NCBI GenBank assembly: GCA_016212925.1
Contig: JACRDF010000025.1
Location: forward strand, 248,001-312,000
Source of the DNA: Desulfomonile tiedjei
GTDB taxonomy: Bacteria > Desulfobacterota > Desulfomonilia > Desulfomonilales > Desulfomonilaceae
DNA: 64,000 nt
Reading direction: 5' to 3'
Shown here: one piece after another, positions 40,158-48,756 of the stretch
Layout of the letters: each line of letters begins with the position of its first letter
Position numbering within the stretch: the stretch's first letter is position 1
Notes under the pieces: generated by a model
Databases searched by the model: none
Seen by the model: only the letters and a program-made list of their open reading frames with translations
Told to the model about the DNA's origin: nothing
Program-made: the position numbers and the translations under genes

Positions 40158-40922
40158 ATGGCTAAAAAGCCTCCGAGAAGAGATCCGATTATCGTATACA
40201 AGAGGGAAGAGAAGGGGCTCAAGCCGTTCCTTCCCAAATCCAGGGGATTCCGTTTCGGGGCCCCGCCCCTTCCTGGCCAGCAAAAAGCCAAGAAGCCCAA
40301 GGAGACCAAACCGGTTGTCCCTGAGAAAGTGCGCTTCCACCAGGCGAACCTCCTGGAGATCGAAGCATTGCCGTCTCCGGAAAAGGAAATAGCTAGAGCA
40401 TGTTATTTCTTGTGCTTCCTGGTTCATGAAACAAAAACCAGCGCAGATCTTTTCCCGCTGAAGCACAACGCGCTGGAGAAAATATTCAAGAGCGGGCACC
40501 CTTGCCTGACCGTAAATTACGTGAGGAGAGGGGATCGGGAAGTCTATCATCTCTCCCCGGACGCCAAGAAAAAATGGGAGGCCGAAACCGACGGCAATAA
40601 ACACCACATCCGAATGTACTTGACGGCGAAATGCAAGGTGGATTTTGAGGAAGGTTATTTCGACCTTTACCATTTCCATATTGTGACGGAGCCGTTCAGG
40701 TTCTCGTTCTACCTTCCCATACATCAGGCGCCGTGGCTCAATAAGAGGAGACTGTCCAAAAGGAGATTCCACTATCCGCAGACCGTCGAATACGGGCTGG
40801 TTCGAGGAAAAGTGATTACTACATCTCGAAAGGCCACGATGATCCCCTTGGAACAGATCAAGCTGGAGTTGCAGAAGCTACTGGATATGGATATGGATGC
40901 GAACGCAGAAAAGAAGAAGTGA
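40158..40922 (+). CDS. Conserved-looking protein of unknown function
   Basis: A 254-residue, basic, cytoplasmic protein. The first 55 residues are rich in Lys, Pro and Arg and look disordered; the rest is globular, with a helical part (EKEIARACYFLCFLVHETKTSA) and a beta-rich part (YFDLYHFHIVTEPFRFSFYLP). There are no membrane helices or known motifs. The ATG follows AAGGAGAAAA. An open frame on the opposite strand across this gene is a shadow. Confidence 0.75.
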   Translation: MAKKPPRRDPIIVYKREEKGLKPFLPKSRGFRFGAPPLPGQQKAKKPKETKPVVPEKVRFHQANLLEIEALPSPEKEIARACYFLCFLVHETKTSADLFPLKHNALEKIFKSGHPCLTVNYVRRGDREVYHLSPDAKKKWEAETDGNKHHIRMYLTAKCKVDFEEGYFDLYHFHIVTEPFRFSFYLPIHQAPWLNKRRLSKRRFHYPQTVEYGLVRGKVITTSRKATMIPLEQIKLELQKLLDMDMDANAEKKK

Positions 40923-41228
40923 TTCTTGAGGCCTTAAAGCCAAAGCAATCTCAAAAGTACTGTCCCGGTTGTCACCAAAAATGTCCCGCACCACGGCTCA
41001 GTCAATTGTGATCTGTCATTGCGAGGAGTAAAACGACGAAACAATCTCCTGCCTTCAGGTGCTGAGATTGCTTCACTGCGTTCGCAATGACAGTCTTTCG
41101 CAGCTGGGAAAGGAAGTCCCTCAGGGGGGTTTCCAACGAGGTTGTTGGCCATCCCAATCGGCGGGCTGTGCCAGATCGTGGCTATCTTCAAGAGCAATCA
41201 GAAATCAATTTGGCCATTCGGTTTGGTA
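40923..41228. other. Gap holding repeat copy 3
   Basis: About 300 bases between convergent genes. Apart from the repeat at 41013-41093 nothing is recognised; no terminator with a T-run was found for either gene. Confidence 0.5.
41013..41093. repeat. GTCATTGCGAGGAG repeat, copy 3
   Basis: An 81-base copy very close to that at 8993: CTGTCATTGCGAGGAGTAAA at the left and GTTCGCAATGACAG at the right. Confidence 0.8.
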
Positions 41229-42374
41229 TCACGCGACCCCGCATTCTCGTGAGATAATGGTCTGGAGTATTTCCGAGGTCCCTCCGCCGAACAGCAGGAA
41301 CCTGCAATCCCTGTAAAACCGTTGAACGTCGTACTCCATTGAATAGCTGTAAGCGCCAAAGATGCGCGTGGCCTCGTCCGCGGCCCGGCAAGCGACCTCA
41401 GACGCGAAATACTTGGCCATAGAGGCTTCTTTAAGGGCCTTTTCCTTCCTGTCGACCATTTCAGCCGCCTTATAGACCATCAAATTAGAGGCCCATATAT
41501 CGGTGGCCATGTTCGCAATCTTCTGTTGGACCAACTGAAAGCTGCCGATCTTCTTGCCGAACTGCGTCCTTTCCATTGCATACCGTTTTGAATGGTCAAA
41601 AGCAGCGCGGGCCAATCCCAGCGACAACGCGGCCGTCATTACCCTGATGATCGCCAGTATCCTCATCAGATTCGAGACGCCTTCGCTTTCTCTGCCCAAC
41701 CTGTTCTCCAACGGCACCCGAACGTCCGAGAAGGCCAGCTCGGAGATTTCAGTGGCGCGGGTTCCGAGCTTATCGAATTTCTTGGAAATATAGAGACCAG
41801 GGGTATCCCGTTCCATCAGGAAGAAGTTGAGGCCTCTCAAGCCCTTGGTTTTGTCCGTCTGGCATAGGACGGTAAAGAAATCCGCTACAGGCGCGTTCGT
41901 GATCCATGTTTTGGACCCGTTGATCACCCAGCTATCCTGGTCCTGTCTGGCGGTTGTCTTGACGCCCGCGAGGTCTGTGGCCGCGTCCGCCTCAGTCAGA
42001 GCGAACGAAGCGACTTTTTCTCCTCGGATGGCAGGCTTTAACAGGCGTTCATGCTGCTCCGGTGTCCCGTATTCGAAGAGGAAATTGGTTCCCATCAGGC
42101 ACTGCATGGCCGTGAAGGCTGCAACGCTCATGGAACCCCGCGCCAGTTCCTCCACCATAATACAGAACTGGGTCGTGGTGCCTCCCGCGCCCCCGATGGC
42201 GGGGGGATAGCGGATTCCGTACGCGCCGGTCTTGGCTATCTTGTCGAACATCCACCGGGGAAACTCCTCGGCTTCATCCATTTCGCGAGCTTTGGGAATT
42301 ATTTCCTCGTCAGCGAACCGCGCGAAGGACTTCCTGATTAGCTCTTCGGGTTTTGGTTTTGCGATGGCATTCAC
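41229..42374 (-). CDS. Acyl-CoA dehydrogenase family protein
   Basis: A 381-residue FAD enzyme of the acyl-CoA dehydrogenase fold. FALTEADAATDLAGVKTTA is the first family signature and QRFYRDCRFLLFGGGTSEI the last. The position that holds the catalytic glutamate in short- and medium-chain enzymes (YEGT) is glycine here (G364 in GGGT), as in isovaleryl- and long-chain enzymes, but the alternative glutamate of those enzymes is I243 here. So no base is seen at either usual place. It follows etfB and etfA, its likely electron partner. The GTG at 42374 has AGGAAGGG upstream. The substrate is unknown. Confidence 0.85.
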   Translation of the reverse strand: MNAIAKPKPEELIRKSFARFADEEIIPKAREMDEAEEFPRWMFDKIAKTGAYGIRYPPAIGGAGGTTTQFCIMVEELARGSMSVAAFTAMQCLMGTNFLFEYGTPEQHERLLKPAIRGEKVASFALTEADAATDLAGVKTTARQDQDSWVINGSKTWITNAPVADFFTVLCQTDKTKGLRGLNFFLMERDTPGLYISKKFDKLGTRATEISELAFSDVRVPLENRLGRESEGVSNLMRILAIIRVMTAALSLGLARAAFDHSKRYAMERTQFGKKIGSFQLVQQKIANMATDIWASNLMVYKAAEMVDRKEKALKEASMAKYFASEVACRAADEATRIFGAYSYSMEYDVQRFYRDCRFLLFGGGTSEILQTIISRECGVA

Positions 42375-42445
42375 TTCAGAGCCCTTCCTCAAAAGGTGTT
42401 AACGGAATCCCACGTGTGCGGGGCCGGGTTCAAACAAGAAACAGC

Positions 42446-42499
42446 GGGGACAACCTTCCAGCCTGTCTATCTGAATGACCGGCAAGATGCCGGTCCCAC
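42446..42499. repeat. GACAGGC/GACCGGC two-hairpin repeat, copy 1
   Basis: Two adjacent short hairpins: ACCTTCCAGCCTGTC (degraded left arm) and GACCGGCAAGATGCCGGTC. Relatives are at 48798-48854 and 49756-49826. Confidence 0.65.
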
Positions 42500-42512
42500 G
42501 GGAAACCCCCGA

Positions 42513-43706
42513 TTAGCTCCTTTGCTCTCGTACCGCTCGTGTCAGGGCAGGCAATACCTCAAAGATATCACCGACAATCGCGAAGTCCGCTATGGCAAAA
42601 ATAGAAGCATCCGGATCTTTGTTGATCGCGATGATATATCGTGATCCGTCCATCCCGGCCTTGTGTTGCACCGCGCCCGAAATGCCGCAAGCAAAGTAGA
42701 TTTCCGGCCTGACGCTCTTCCCGGTTTGACCTACCTGGTGTTCCTGCGACATGAAGCCTTCCTCCGCTACCACCCTAGTGCAGGCCAATTGCCCGCCGAC
42801 GGCTTCCGCGAACTCTTCTAACACTGCGATGCCTCTATCCGAACAGACAGGCCTGCCGCCTGCCACGATTATCTTTGCAGAGCCAAGGTCCACGCCGGCC
42901 CGCTCCCGCATTACGCATTCCAAGACTTTGGTGAATTCTCGACAGTCGGCCAGGGTGACCTGTTCCGGTTCAACTGCGCCTGTGCGCGAAGGGTCCGGTT
43001 CCAAGGCCTTCATGATCCCCGGCCGGACTGTGGCCATCTGCGGACGCGAAAAACGAGTCACGATGGTGGCCATTATGTTCCCGCCGAACGCGGGCCGCGT
43101 TTGCAAAAGGATCTTCTCTTCGAGGTCAATCGAAAGGCGCGTACAGTCCGCGGTCAAGCCCAGCCCCACTCTGCGCGCGACCCTTGGAGCCAGGTCTCTT
43201 CCAAGGTGCGTTGCGGCCACCAGGAGTATGTTAGGCCTGTGCCTGACTATTAGCTGTCCGAGGACGTGGGTGTAGGTGCAGGTCTGGTAATAGACCAGTG
43301 AAGGGTCCTCTACGACAATGCAACGGTCCGCGCCGCAGTGAATCAAATCTCGCGCTTTTTCACGCAGGTCATTTCCGAAGATTACCCCGACGACCTCCTG
43401 GCCGAGGTCATCGGCAAGGGTTCGGGCGCAGCCGAGGAGTTCATAGGCCGACTTGTGAAACGCACCGTCATGTTGCTCGACAAAGACCCAGACCCCTCGA
43501 TAGTCGCTGAAGTCCGGTGCTTCACGAACAGGGATTTGACCGCTAAGGGCCTCGAACTTGCAAGATTCCAGGCACGCGCCGCAAAGCGTGCAGCGGTCCT
43601 CTATCCATCGGGCCTTTTTGTCCTGCATTTCCAGGGCCTGGTAAGGGCAAGCCCGGGCGCACATGGTGCACCCGTTGCACTTTTCAAGATCAATACGGAT
43701 GGCCAT
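42513..43706 (-). CDS. etfA: Electron-transfer flavoprotein alpha subunit with N-terminal ferredoxin domain
   Basis: A 397-residue EtfA carrying an extra 2[4Fe-4S] ferredoxin domain: C10, C13, C16, C20 and C39, C42, C45, C49. Then come the ETF alpha/beta domain and the FAD domain with LTADCTRLSID, RPQMATVRPG, SGAVQHKAG and NKDPDASIFAIADFAIVGD. EtfA proteins with such a tail are known from caffeyl-CoA reductase complexes of acetogens, where the ETF takes part in electron bifurcation. The ATG at 43706 follows TTGGAGAT; it is one base from the etfB stop. Confidence 0.93.
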   Translation of the reverse strand: MAIRIDLEKCNGCTMCARACPYQALEMQDKKARWIEDRCTLCGACLESCKFEALSGQIPVREAPDFSDYRGVWVFVEQHDGAFHKSAYELLGCARTLADDLGQEVVGVIFGNDLREKARDLIHCGADRCIVVEDPSLVYYQTCTYTHVLGQLIVRHRPNILLVAATHLGRDLAPRVARRVGLGLTADCTRLSIDLEEKILLQTRPAFGGNIMATIVTRFSRPQMATVRPGIMKALEPDPSRTGAVEPEQVTLADCREFTKVLECVMRERAGVDLGSAKIIVAGGRPVCSDRGIAVLEEFAEAVGGQLACTRVVAEEGFMSQEHQVGQTGKSVRPEIYFACGISGAVQHKAGMDGSRYIIAINKDPDASIFAIADFAIVGDIFEVLPALTRAVREQRS

Positions 43707-43707
43707 A

Positions 43708-44505
43708 TCAATCTCCAAGGCGGATTTCCCGCTTCTTGAGGGCCTGGATCAATTGATCCGCTATAGAAGCGGGTGAACCTTCCAGGTACTGGGTATTTCG
43801 GGCTTCCTTGGGGGTGAATGTCCGGACCACCTGAGTGAGCGAACCCATGAGCCCCATTTGCAGCGCCTTCGCACCAATGTCCGCGCCGTTCCATATCTCG
43901 ATGGGCGCACGATCCGCTGTGGCGCTCAGGATGCCGGCCACAGTGGGATGCCGAGGCTGGTTGAGGTCGGCTAGAACAGTGGCCAAAACCGGTGTGGGAG
44001 TCTCGATCCGTTCGCAGCCCTCTTCCAAGGCTCGTTCCGCAATGACCTTTCCCTCAAGCACGTCCAGCTTCGTCACGTAAGTAAGCTGCGGAATGCCTAG
44101 GAATTCGGCAACCTGCGGCCCTATTTGCGCCGTATCGCCGTCCACGGCCTGCCTGCCGCCCAGAATCAGGTCGAACTCTCCGATCCGACTTATTGCCATG
44201 CCGAGAGTGGTTGATGTTGCCCAGGTGTCCGCGCCTGCAAACGCTTTGTCCGTCAGGAGTATGCCACGGTCGGCTCCCATGGCCAGGGCCTCACATACGG
44301 CCTCCATCGCCTGTGGAGGTCCCATGCTCAGCACTGTGACTGAGCCGCCGACGGTATCCCTGATTTGGATTGCAGCCTCCAACGCGTGTCGATCTTCGGG
44401 ATTTATGATGCTTTCGACGCCCTCCCGGATCAGGTTTCCGGTTTTAGGGTCGATCCGGACCTCACTTGTGTTCGGGACCTGTTTGACCAGAACGATGATG
44501 TTCAT
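43708..44505 (-). CDS. etfB: Electron-transfer flavoprotein beta subunit
   Basis: Partner of EtfA, 265 residues. The start MNIIVLVKQVPNTSEVRIDP, DRHALEAAIQIRD, LTDKAFAGADTWATS and GRQAVDGDTAQIGPQ(V)AEFLGIPQ are family hallmarks. It opens the operon etfB-etfA-dehydrogenase. The ATG follows GGAGATCTC. Confidence 0.95.
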   Translation of the reverse strand: MNIIVLVKQVPNTSEVRIDPKTGNLIREGVESIINPEDRHALEAAIQIRDTVGGSVTVLSMGPPQAMEAVCEALAMGADRGILLTDKAFAGADTWATSTTLGMAISRIGEFDLILGGRQAVDGDTAQIGPQVAEFLGIPQLTYVTKLDVLEGKVIAERALEEGCERIETPTPVLATVLADLNQPRHPTVAGILSATADRAPIEIWNGADIGAKALQMGLMGSLTQVVRTFTPKEARNTQYLEGSPASIADQLIQALKKREIRLGD

Positions 44506-44541
44506 GAGATCTCCATCGGAAGCAAAGGGTGGGTGGGTCTA

Positions 44542-44571
44542 AAAATAGCTTTGCGCCGACAGCCTTGTCAA
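44542..44571 (-). promoter_or_regulatory. Promoter of the etf operon
   Basis: On the minus strand a perfect TTGACA is 18 bases from TATTTT, about 37 bases before the etfB start. Confidence 0.55.
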
Positions 44572-44649
44572 GTTAAGGATAAGGGGGCTTCTTAGCCGCG
44601 GCACGGCGGGCCCTGATTCACCGCCATGCCTACTAATAGAGGAAGGTGA

Positions 44650-44672
44650 ACTCCCGATGGAGCACCGGGAGT
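44650..44672. promoter_or_regulatory. Hairpin in the etfB-prmC divergent region
   Basis: ACTCCCG and CGGGAGT form perfect 7-base arms around nine bases. There is no T-run. It may be an operator or a leader hairpin; nothing decides between them. Confidence 0.3.
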
Positions 44673-44784
44673 CCATGGGGGTAGGAGGTTGATAATTATT
44701 TCGACAAACAAGAGAACGACCGGTTCCGTCAATCGTGCAAACATTTCTGGTAAGGCACGCAATTAAGCAATATATTGGGCCACC

Positions 44785-45654
44785 ATGAATCAGGCGCAGA
44801 AATCCGCTGCCAGATGGACCGTTCGTGACGTCTTGCAGTGGACAACAGAATACTTTGGGAAAAAAGGAGTGCAGACCGCTCGTCTGGACGCGGAGGTGCT
44901 ACTGGCCCACTGTCTGGGAGTAGACCGGCTGTACTTGTATCTCCACCTGGACCGCCCGCTTCTTCCGGACGAAAGGTCAAAATACCGGGGCCTGGTTGCC
45001 AGGCGGGCGGCTCGAGAGCCCGTAGCGCTGATAACCGGAAGGAAGGAATTCTGGTCCATTCCTATGCGCGTGGTTAACGGCGTGCTTATCCCGAGACCGG
45101 AAACCGAAATCCTGGTGGAGGCGGTGCTCGAAGAAATCAGGCTGAAAACGTCTCCGCTCATCCTCGAAATCGGTACCGGTTCCGGCGCGATAACCGTCGC
45201 GATTATGACGGAACGGCCCGATGCCTGGGTCGTGGCGACCGACGTGAACCGCGTCGCGCTTGAAACAGCTTTGCTCAATTCCCGGTCAGCGGAGGTCGAG
45301 CCCAGTCTGGTTGCATCGGAGCTGTTCTCAGCCCTAAAGCTTGAGCCGGTTTTCGACGTAATTTGTTCGAATCCTCCGTACATCCCCGCAGATGCCATCC
45401 CAACACTAGCGCCGGAGATTTGCAGATATGAACCATGCTCGGCCCTTGACGGCGGGCCCGACGGGTTGGATGTGGTGCGGCGAATAACCGCTGAGGCGCG
45501 GCGCTTCCTCAAAGAAAACGGCGCGCTTATCATGGAAATAGGAGACGGCCAGGAAGAAGCGGTGAGAGAACTGTTGAACGCCGCGGGGTTCGGGGAGATC
45601 AAGTTCTTCCCCGACCTGGCGGGGATTACCAGAGTGGCGAAGGGAAAGGCATAG
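44785..45654 (+). CDS. prmC: Peptide chain release factor N5-glutamine methyltransferase PrmC
   Basis: Methylates the glutamine of the GGQ motif in release factors 1 and 2. The 289 residues show the helical N-terminal domain (ARLDAEVLLAHCLGVDRLYLY), the SAM motif ILEIGTGSGAITVAI, and the catalytic NPPY in ICSNPPYIP. prfA, the usual neighbour, is not here. No strong ribosome site precedes the ATG. The next gene starts at the base after its stop. Confidence 0.95.
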   Translation: MNQAQKSAARWTVRDVLQWTTEYFGKKGVQTARLDAEVLLAHCLGVDRLYLYLHLDRPLLPDERSKYRGLVARRAAREPVALITGRKEFWSIPMRVVNGVLIPRPETEILVEAVLEEIRLKTSPLILEIGTGSGAITVAIMTERPDAWVVATDVNRVALETALLNSRSAEVEPSLVASELFSALKLEPVFDVICSNPPYIPADAIPTLAPEICRYEPCSALDGGPDGLDVVRRITAEARRFLKENGALIMEIGDGQEEAVRELLNAAGFGEIKFFPDLAGITRVAKGKA

Positions 45655-46275
45655 ATGAACTACCTGATAGCCGGATATGGTAAATTCGGGCGCTTGGCCG
45701 CGGAAAGGATCAGGCAAGCCTTTCCTGCTGCCGGCATAATTGTCGTGGAGCAAAATCCGGCAAAATTGCCGCACAGCATCCCAGACCACGTAACAGCGTT
45801 CAACGACGACGCGGTCTCGTTCATGCTCAATTCAAAACCCTTGGATGGACAAGACTGGATTGTCCCGATGGTGCCTTTTCATTTGGCAGCCACTTATCTG
45901 CTGCAAAAATCATCGACTCTGAAACTCATACCGTTTCCCCTGGAGGTTTCGCTCTTTGTGCCCAACCCCTATCCGAGCGGTCAATCAGACCTTTGTTGCA
46001 GCGTTGCAGATTTTTTGTGTCCTGATGATTGCCCCGAAGGACTGTGTTGCACGGTCACAGGCCAGCCAAGAAGCCCTCTGCACAAAACCTTGGAGGAACT
46101 GCACATTCCGGAGTTCAAAGTTTCGGTTCTACGCAGTTCACAGATCTTGCCCGGTGTAGGGGGTTACGCATTGGCTGACCTTCTGGACCTTGAAAATCAA
46201 ATCACCTCGGGCCAACATATCATCGCCACTTCATGCAGATGCCACGCTATAATGACCGCGTACGCAGCCGAGTAA
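45655..46275 (+). CDS. Cysteine-rich protein with Rossmann-like start
   Basis: A 206-residue protein that I cannot assign. It opens like a nucleotide-binding Rossmann fold (NYLIAGYGKFGRLAAERI, IIVVEQNP), then has a cysteine cluster at C114, C115, C122, C126, C131 and C132, and two more in SCRCHA near the end. Eight cysteines in a cytoplasmic protein suggest a metal or iron-sulfur site. It directly abuts prmC (stop and start adjacent), so the two share a transcript. Confidence 0.75.
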   Translation: MNYLIAGYGKFGRLAAERIRQAFPAAGIIVVEQNPAKLPHSIPDHVTAFNDDAVSFMLNSKPLDGQDWIVPMVPFHLAATYLLQKSSTLKLIPFPLEVSLFVPNPYPSGQSDLCCSVADFLCPDDCPEGLCCTVTGQPRSPLHKTLEELHIPEFKVSVLRSSQILPGVGGYALADLLDLENQITSGQHIIATSCRCHAIMTAYAAE

Positions 46276-46306
46276 GAGATTCTGAGGAGAATTTGAGGAC
46301 AATCTC

Positions 46307-46360
46307 CCGGGGAGTACGATTTTGCAAAAAAGACCTCCCCGGACCCCTCCCCAAAAACTC
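46307..46360 (+). repeat. GC-stem plus CCCCTCCCCAAAAACTC tail, degenerate copy
   Basis: CCGGGGAG and CTCCCCGG pair around TTTTGCAAAAAA, followed by ACCCCTCCCCAAAAACTC. It is the same layout as the copy at 5674, with a changed stem. Confidence 0.65.
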
Positions 46361-46536
46361 TCACATCTGTTGTATGACAGCCCAACTCATCCCTCACCGC
46401 TTAACTACACCCTGAACTCTGGGGTCCATTTCGTTCATCAAATCCTCCCGGACCAGGCGGTCCCAGGGGGTACAGACCACTGACTGATCCCACGGGACGT
46501 GGGGCCAAATGCCCTGTGGAAGAAACTTGTAACTTT

Positions 46537-46645
46537 CTCGCTGAGTGCCTGCCGCCACCGGCGGAAGGCACTCAGCGAGCATGATATAAGAGTTTTTGGG
46601 GAGGGGTGCGGGGAGACCCATTTTGCAAAAAGGGTAAACCCCCAA
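46537..46645 (-). repeat. Composite repeat: long hairpin plus palindrome, copy 1
   Basis: Bases 46537-46579 form a 20-bp hairpin with one mismatch and a 3-base loop (left arm CTCGCTGAGTGCCTGCCGCC). Then come AGCATGATATAAGAG and TTTTTGGGGAGGGGTGCGGG, and the stem ACCC/GGGT around ATTTTGCAAAAA. A close relative lies at 53572-53650. Confidence 0.75.
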
Positions 46646-46664
46646 TTCCGCTTCTTAAACAAAC

Positions 46665-46691
46665 AAAAAGCCCCGTGGACAGAAACGGGGC
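46665..46691 (-). terminator. Terminator after the 77-residue gene
   Basis: On the minus strand GCCCCGT and ACGGGGC make a 7-bp stem with an 8-base loop, followed by TTTTTG. It lies 30 bases past the stop of the small gene at 46722. Confidence 0.85.
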
Positions 46692-46721
46692 AAGACTTCG
46701 GTAAATCCTCGAAAGGCAACT

Positions 46722-46955
46722 TCAGTGATATCCGAGCGCGCAGTAGGGGCTGGCTTTCATTGATCGCAGGGAGCAGAGGATACTTCGTCTCCCATGTTCG
46801 TGCGAAGCTACCCACTGTTGCCATTCATCATCGGGCCAGACCTCTATTCGGGGCCGGATCAATTCCTCTTCGATCCTGATATCATTAGTTTCCGCCAGGT
46901 CTTTCATGTAGTCGGATTCCAGGAAATTTCCATAATCAGGTTCGAGTGGGTTCAT
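46722..46955 (-). CDS. Small acidic protein of unknown function
   Basis: A 77-residue protein, strongly acidic in its first two thirds (MNPLEPDYGNFLESDYMKDL, IRIEEELIRPRIEVWPDDEW) with a less acidic end containing two cysteines. I recognise no family. The support for a real gene is a GGGGG stretch before the ATG and a good terminator right behind it. Confidence 0.5.
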   Translation of the reverse strand: MNPLEPDYGNFLESDYMKDLAETNDIRIEEELIRPRIEVWPDDEWQQWVASHEHGRRSILCSLRSMKASPYCALGYH

Positions 46956-47234
46956 TCACAGCACCCCCATCAACATTCTTTAACCTGATCTTTAGTTAAT
47001 CACTGTAAGGTTGGAGTCAAGAAAAGGCTATGGAAGTGAGCTGCGGACGCGCGGTGGCGGGGATTCAAAAGCGCGCAGCCATTCATCAGGGTAGGATCGA
47101 TGATTTGGTACGGCGGCCCATGGTCGTCATCTTACTGAGCTGTCAGGCGGCGGGCATGACAAGCCGTGCCCCCTTGAGGCATTCAGGAAAACCCAATGCT
47201 GTTCCACACAAAGGCCTGGTGCCATCTGACTGCC

Positions 47235-48377
47235 TCACCACCTAAGCCTTTCCAACGCGACAGGCAAGGCTGCCAGAACGATCAATATGCCAAGAACTGT
47301 AAAGAGTGGGAGCAGGGCCTTTCGCAGAGCTTTGGGGGGCATCAGGCCGGTTTCGATTTGGACCGTGCCGCCGGCAACGTCCAGTAGGCTCCTTTTACCG
47401 CCTGCGATGAGGAAAAGCAGCCACGAAACAGCCCAGGCTATCGCACCCAACGAGATCATAACCAGCGGACCGGCCCACGGGGTGTTCGACGCGAACGCCG
47501 GGTTCCCCAACCAGCGCATCAATAGGCCGGGCCCGAAAGTCAGCAGACAGATGGCCAAGGTCCGAAACGTGAGCGACAACAAGAGCCCACCGAATTGGGC
47601 TTCCGCGGTGTACAGCACTTCTATGGCAAAGGTCTTCTGGCCCCAGGAGCGGCCGTCATTGAACAGGGGGGCCACAAAAGAAACCGCTAAGACGCTGAGG
47701 ACCCCCAAGAACATCGGATATCCCGTATATGCGTAGAATAGGAAATTCTTTGCCACGTGCTCCGGAACGGAATTCAGCGGTACAAAGGAGACGATAAAGA
47801 GCAGAACCAGTATGCAATAGACTGTCAGGAACTGCGAAAAAGTATAGATGGACGCCAACGCGCGTCTGCCCATTGAAGCGGGGCTCCTCTCGGCAAACAG
47901 ATCTCTCGAAAATTCACCTGTATCCGCAAATTCTTCCTCTTCCACGCCGGCATCGTGCAAAAGGTCCTCGGCAACTTCTTTCTTTGCCATAAACCCGCAG
48001 CGGGGGCAGTCGCCTCGAACCAACATGACGTCGGTATCCTTTGTCGCCTCATACCCGCATCTCGGACATGTAGCCAACGCGGCCGCGGGTGCCAATTCTC
48101 GAGCTACCTCAGCCGGCCTCGCCGCGGGAGAGGGTTCAGCTTCCTTCACAGGCTCGATTCGGCAAACAGCGCCCGCTTTTTCTATGATCTTTCGGTACTT
48201 CTCCGCTGTGGCATGGTCTACCTTTTGCCTTATCAGCTTGGGCTTGCCCGAAAGGAGCTTTTCAACGAAGGCCGTGTCCTTACTAAAAGCTGCCGAGAGC
48301 TTCTTCACCACGTCCTGTCGGGACCGCTCGGGAATTGTCGCTCCTTCCAGGATCACGTTGTATGATTTTTCCGCCAT
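47235..48377 (-). CDS. Zinc-ribbon/RDD-type membrane protein
   Basis: A 380-residue protein in three parts. Residues 1-77 are a small alpha/beta domain (KKLSAAFSKDTAFVEKLLSG, HATAEKYRKIIEKAGAVCRI) met in other proteobacterial membrane proteins. Residues 104-127 are a zinc ribbon (CPRCG twice). The remainder has about five membrane helices, with GRRALASIYTFSQ near the start and NDGRSWGQKTFAIEV in the style of RDD proteins. Function unknown; transport or sensing are guesses. The ATG is at 48377. Confidence 0.8.
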   Translation of the reverse strand: MAEKSYNVILEGATIPERSRQDVVKKLSAAFSKDTAFVEKLLSGKPKLIRQKVDHATAEKYRKIIEKAGAVCRIEPVKEAEPSPAARPAEVARELAPAAALATCPRCGYEATKDTDVMLVRGDCPRCGFMAKKEVAEDLLHDAGVEEEEFADTGEFSRDLFAERSPASMGRRALASIYTFSQFLTVYCILVLLFIVSFVPLNSVPEHVAKNFLFYAYTGYPMFLGVLSVLAVSFVAPLFNDGRSWGQKTFAIEVLYTAEAQFGGLLLSLTFRTLAICLLTFGPGLLMRWLGNPAFASNTPWAGPLVMISLGAIAWAVSWLLFLIAGGKRSLLDVAGGTVQIETGLMPPKALRKALLPLFTVLGILIVLAALPVALERLRW

Positions 48378-48644
48378 TAGAATCCTTCAAGCTGCGCGCG
48401 GTAGACAAAGGTTCTTGTCTATGTCCGCGTGATCGGGCTTATTTACGATCTGCTCAGTGGTCCATAGTCTACACCACGAGGACGCCCCTATTATAAACCC
48501 AATTGAGTAAGTTCTTCTAAAACGCGTACCGGCCCACAAACGAACAACAGGTTACCCTTGAATGGTCCTGACTTTTTACCGACGAGACTGACAACTAACA
48601 GCGGGCCTTGACGCCTCCTTTTCATGAGTGTATCTGTACAAGAG

Positions 48645-48667
48645 GGCACGTGCACGAGCCTTTTTTT
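48645..48667 (+). terminator. Terminator-like hairpin without a gene
   Basis: GGCACG and CGAGCC pair with a mismatch and a tight loop, followed by seven T. It might end an unseen small transcript or be chance. Confidence 0.35.
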
Positions 48668-48756
48668 GTTAGTGGATTGTTTCCTTAACTCCGCAGGCTT
48701 TGCCGATGCTGTGGAGACGTGTCTCTGAGGCTTCGCTTAAATATGTGGCCCAACAT

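Larger units (their letters stand above)
46276..46721. other. Gap with an inward-facing pair of palindromic elements
   Basis: About 445 bases. It contains the elements at 46307-46360 and 46537-46645 and a terminator at 46665-46691. The remaining bases show no gene. Confidence 0.6.

Noticed and set aside
40002-40772. 256-codon open frame on the minus strand
   Set aside because: It overlaps the plus-strand gene at 40158, which has the better ribosome site and more natural composition.
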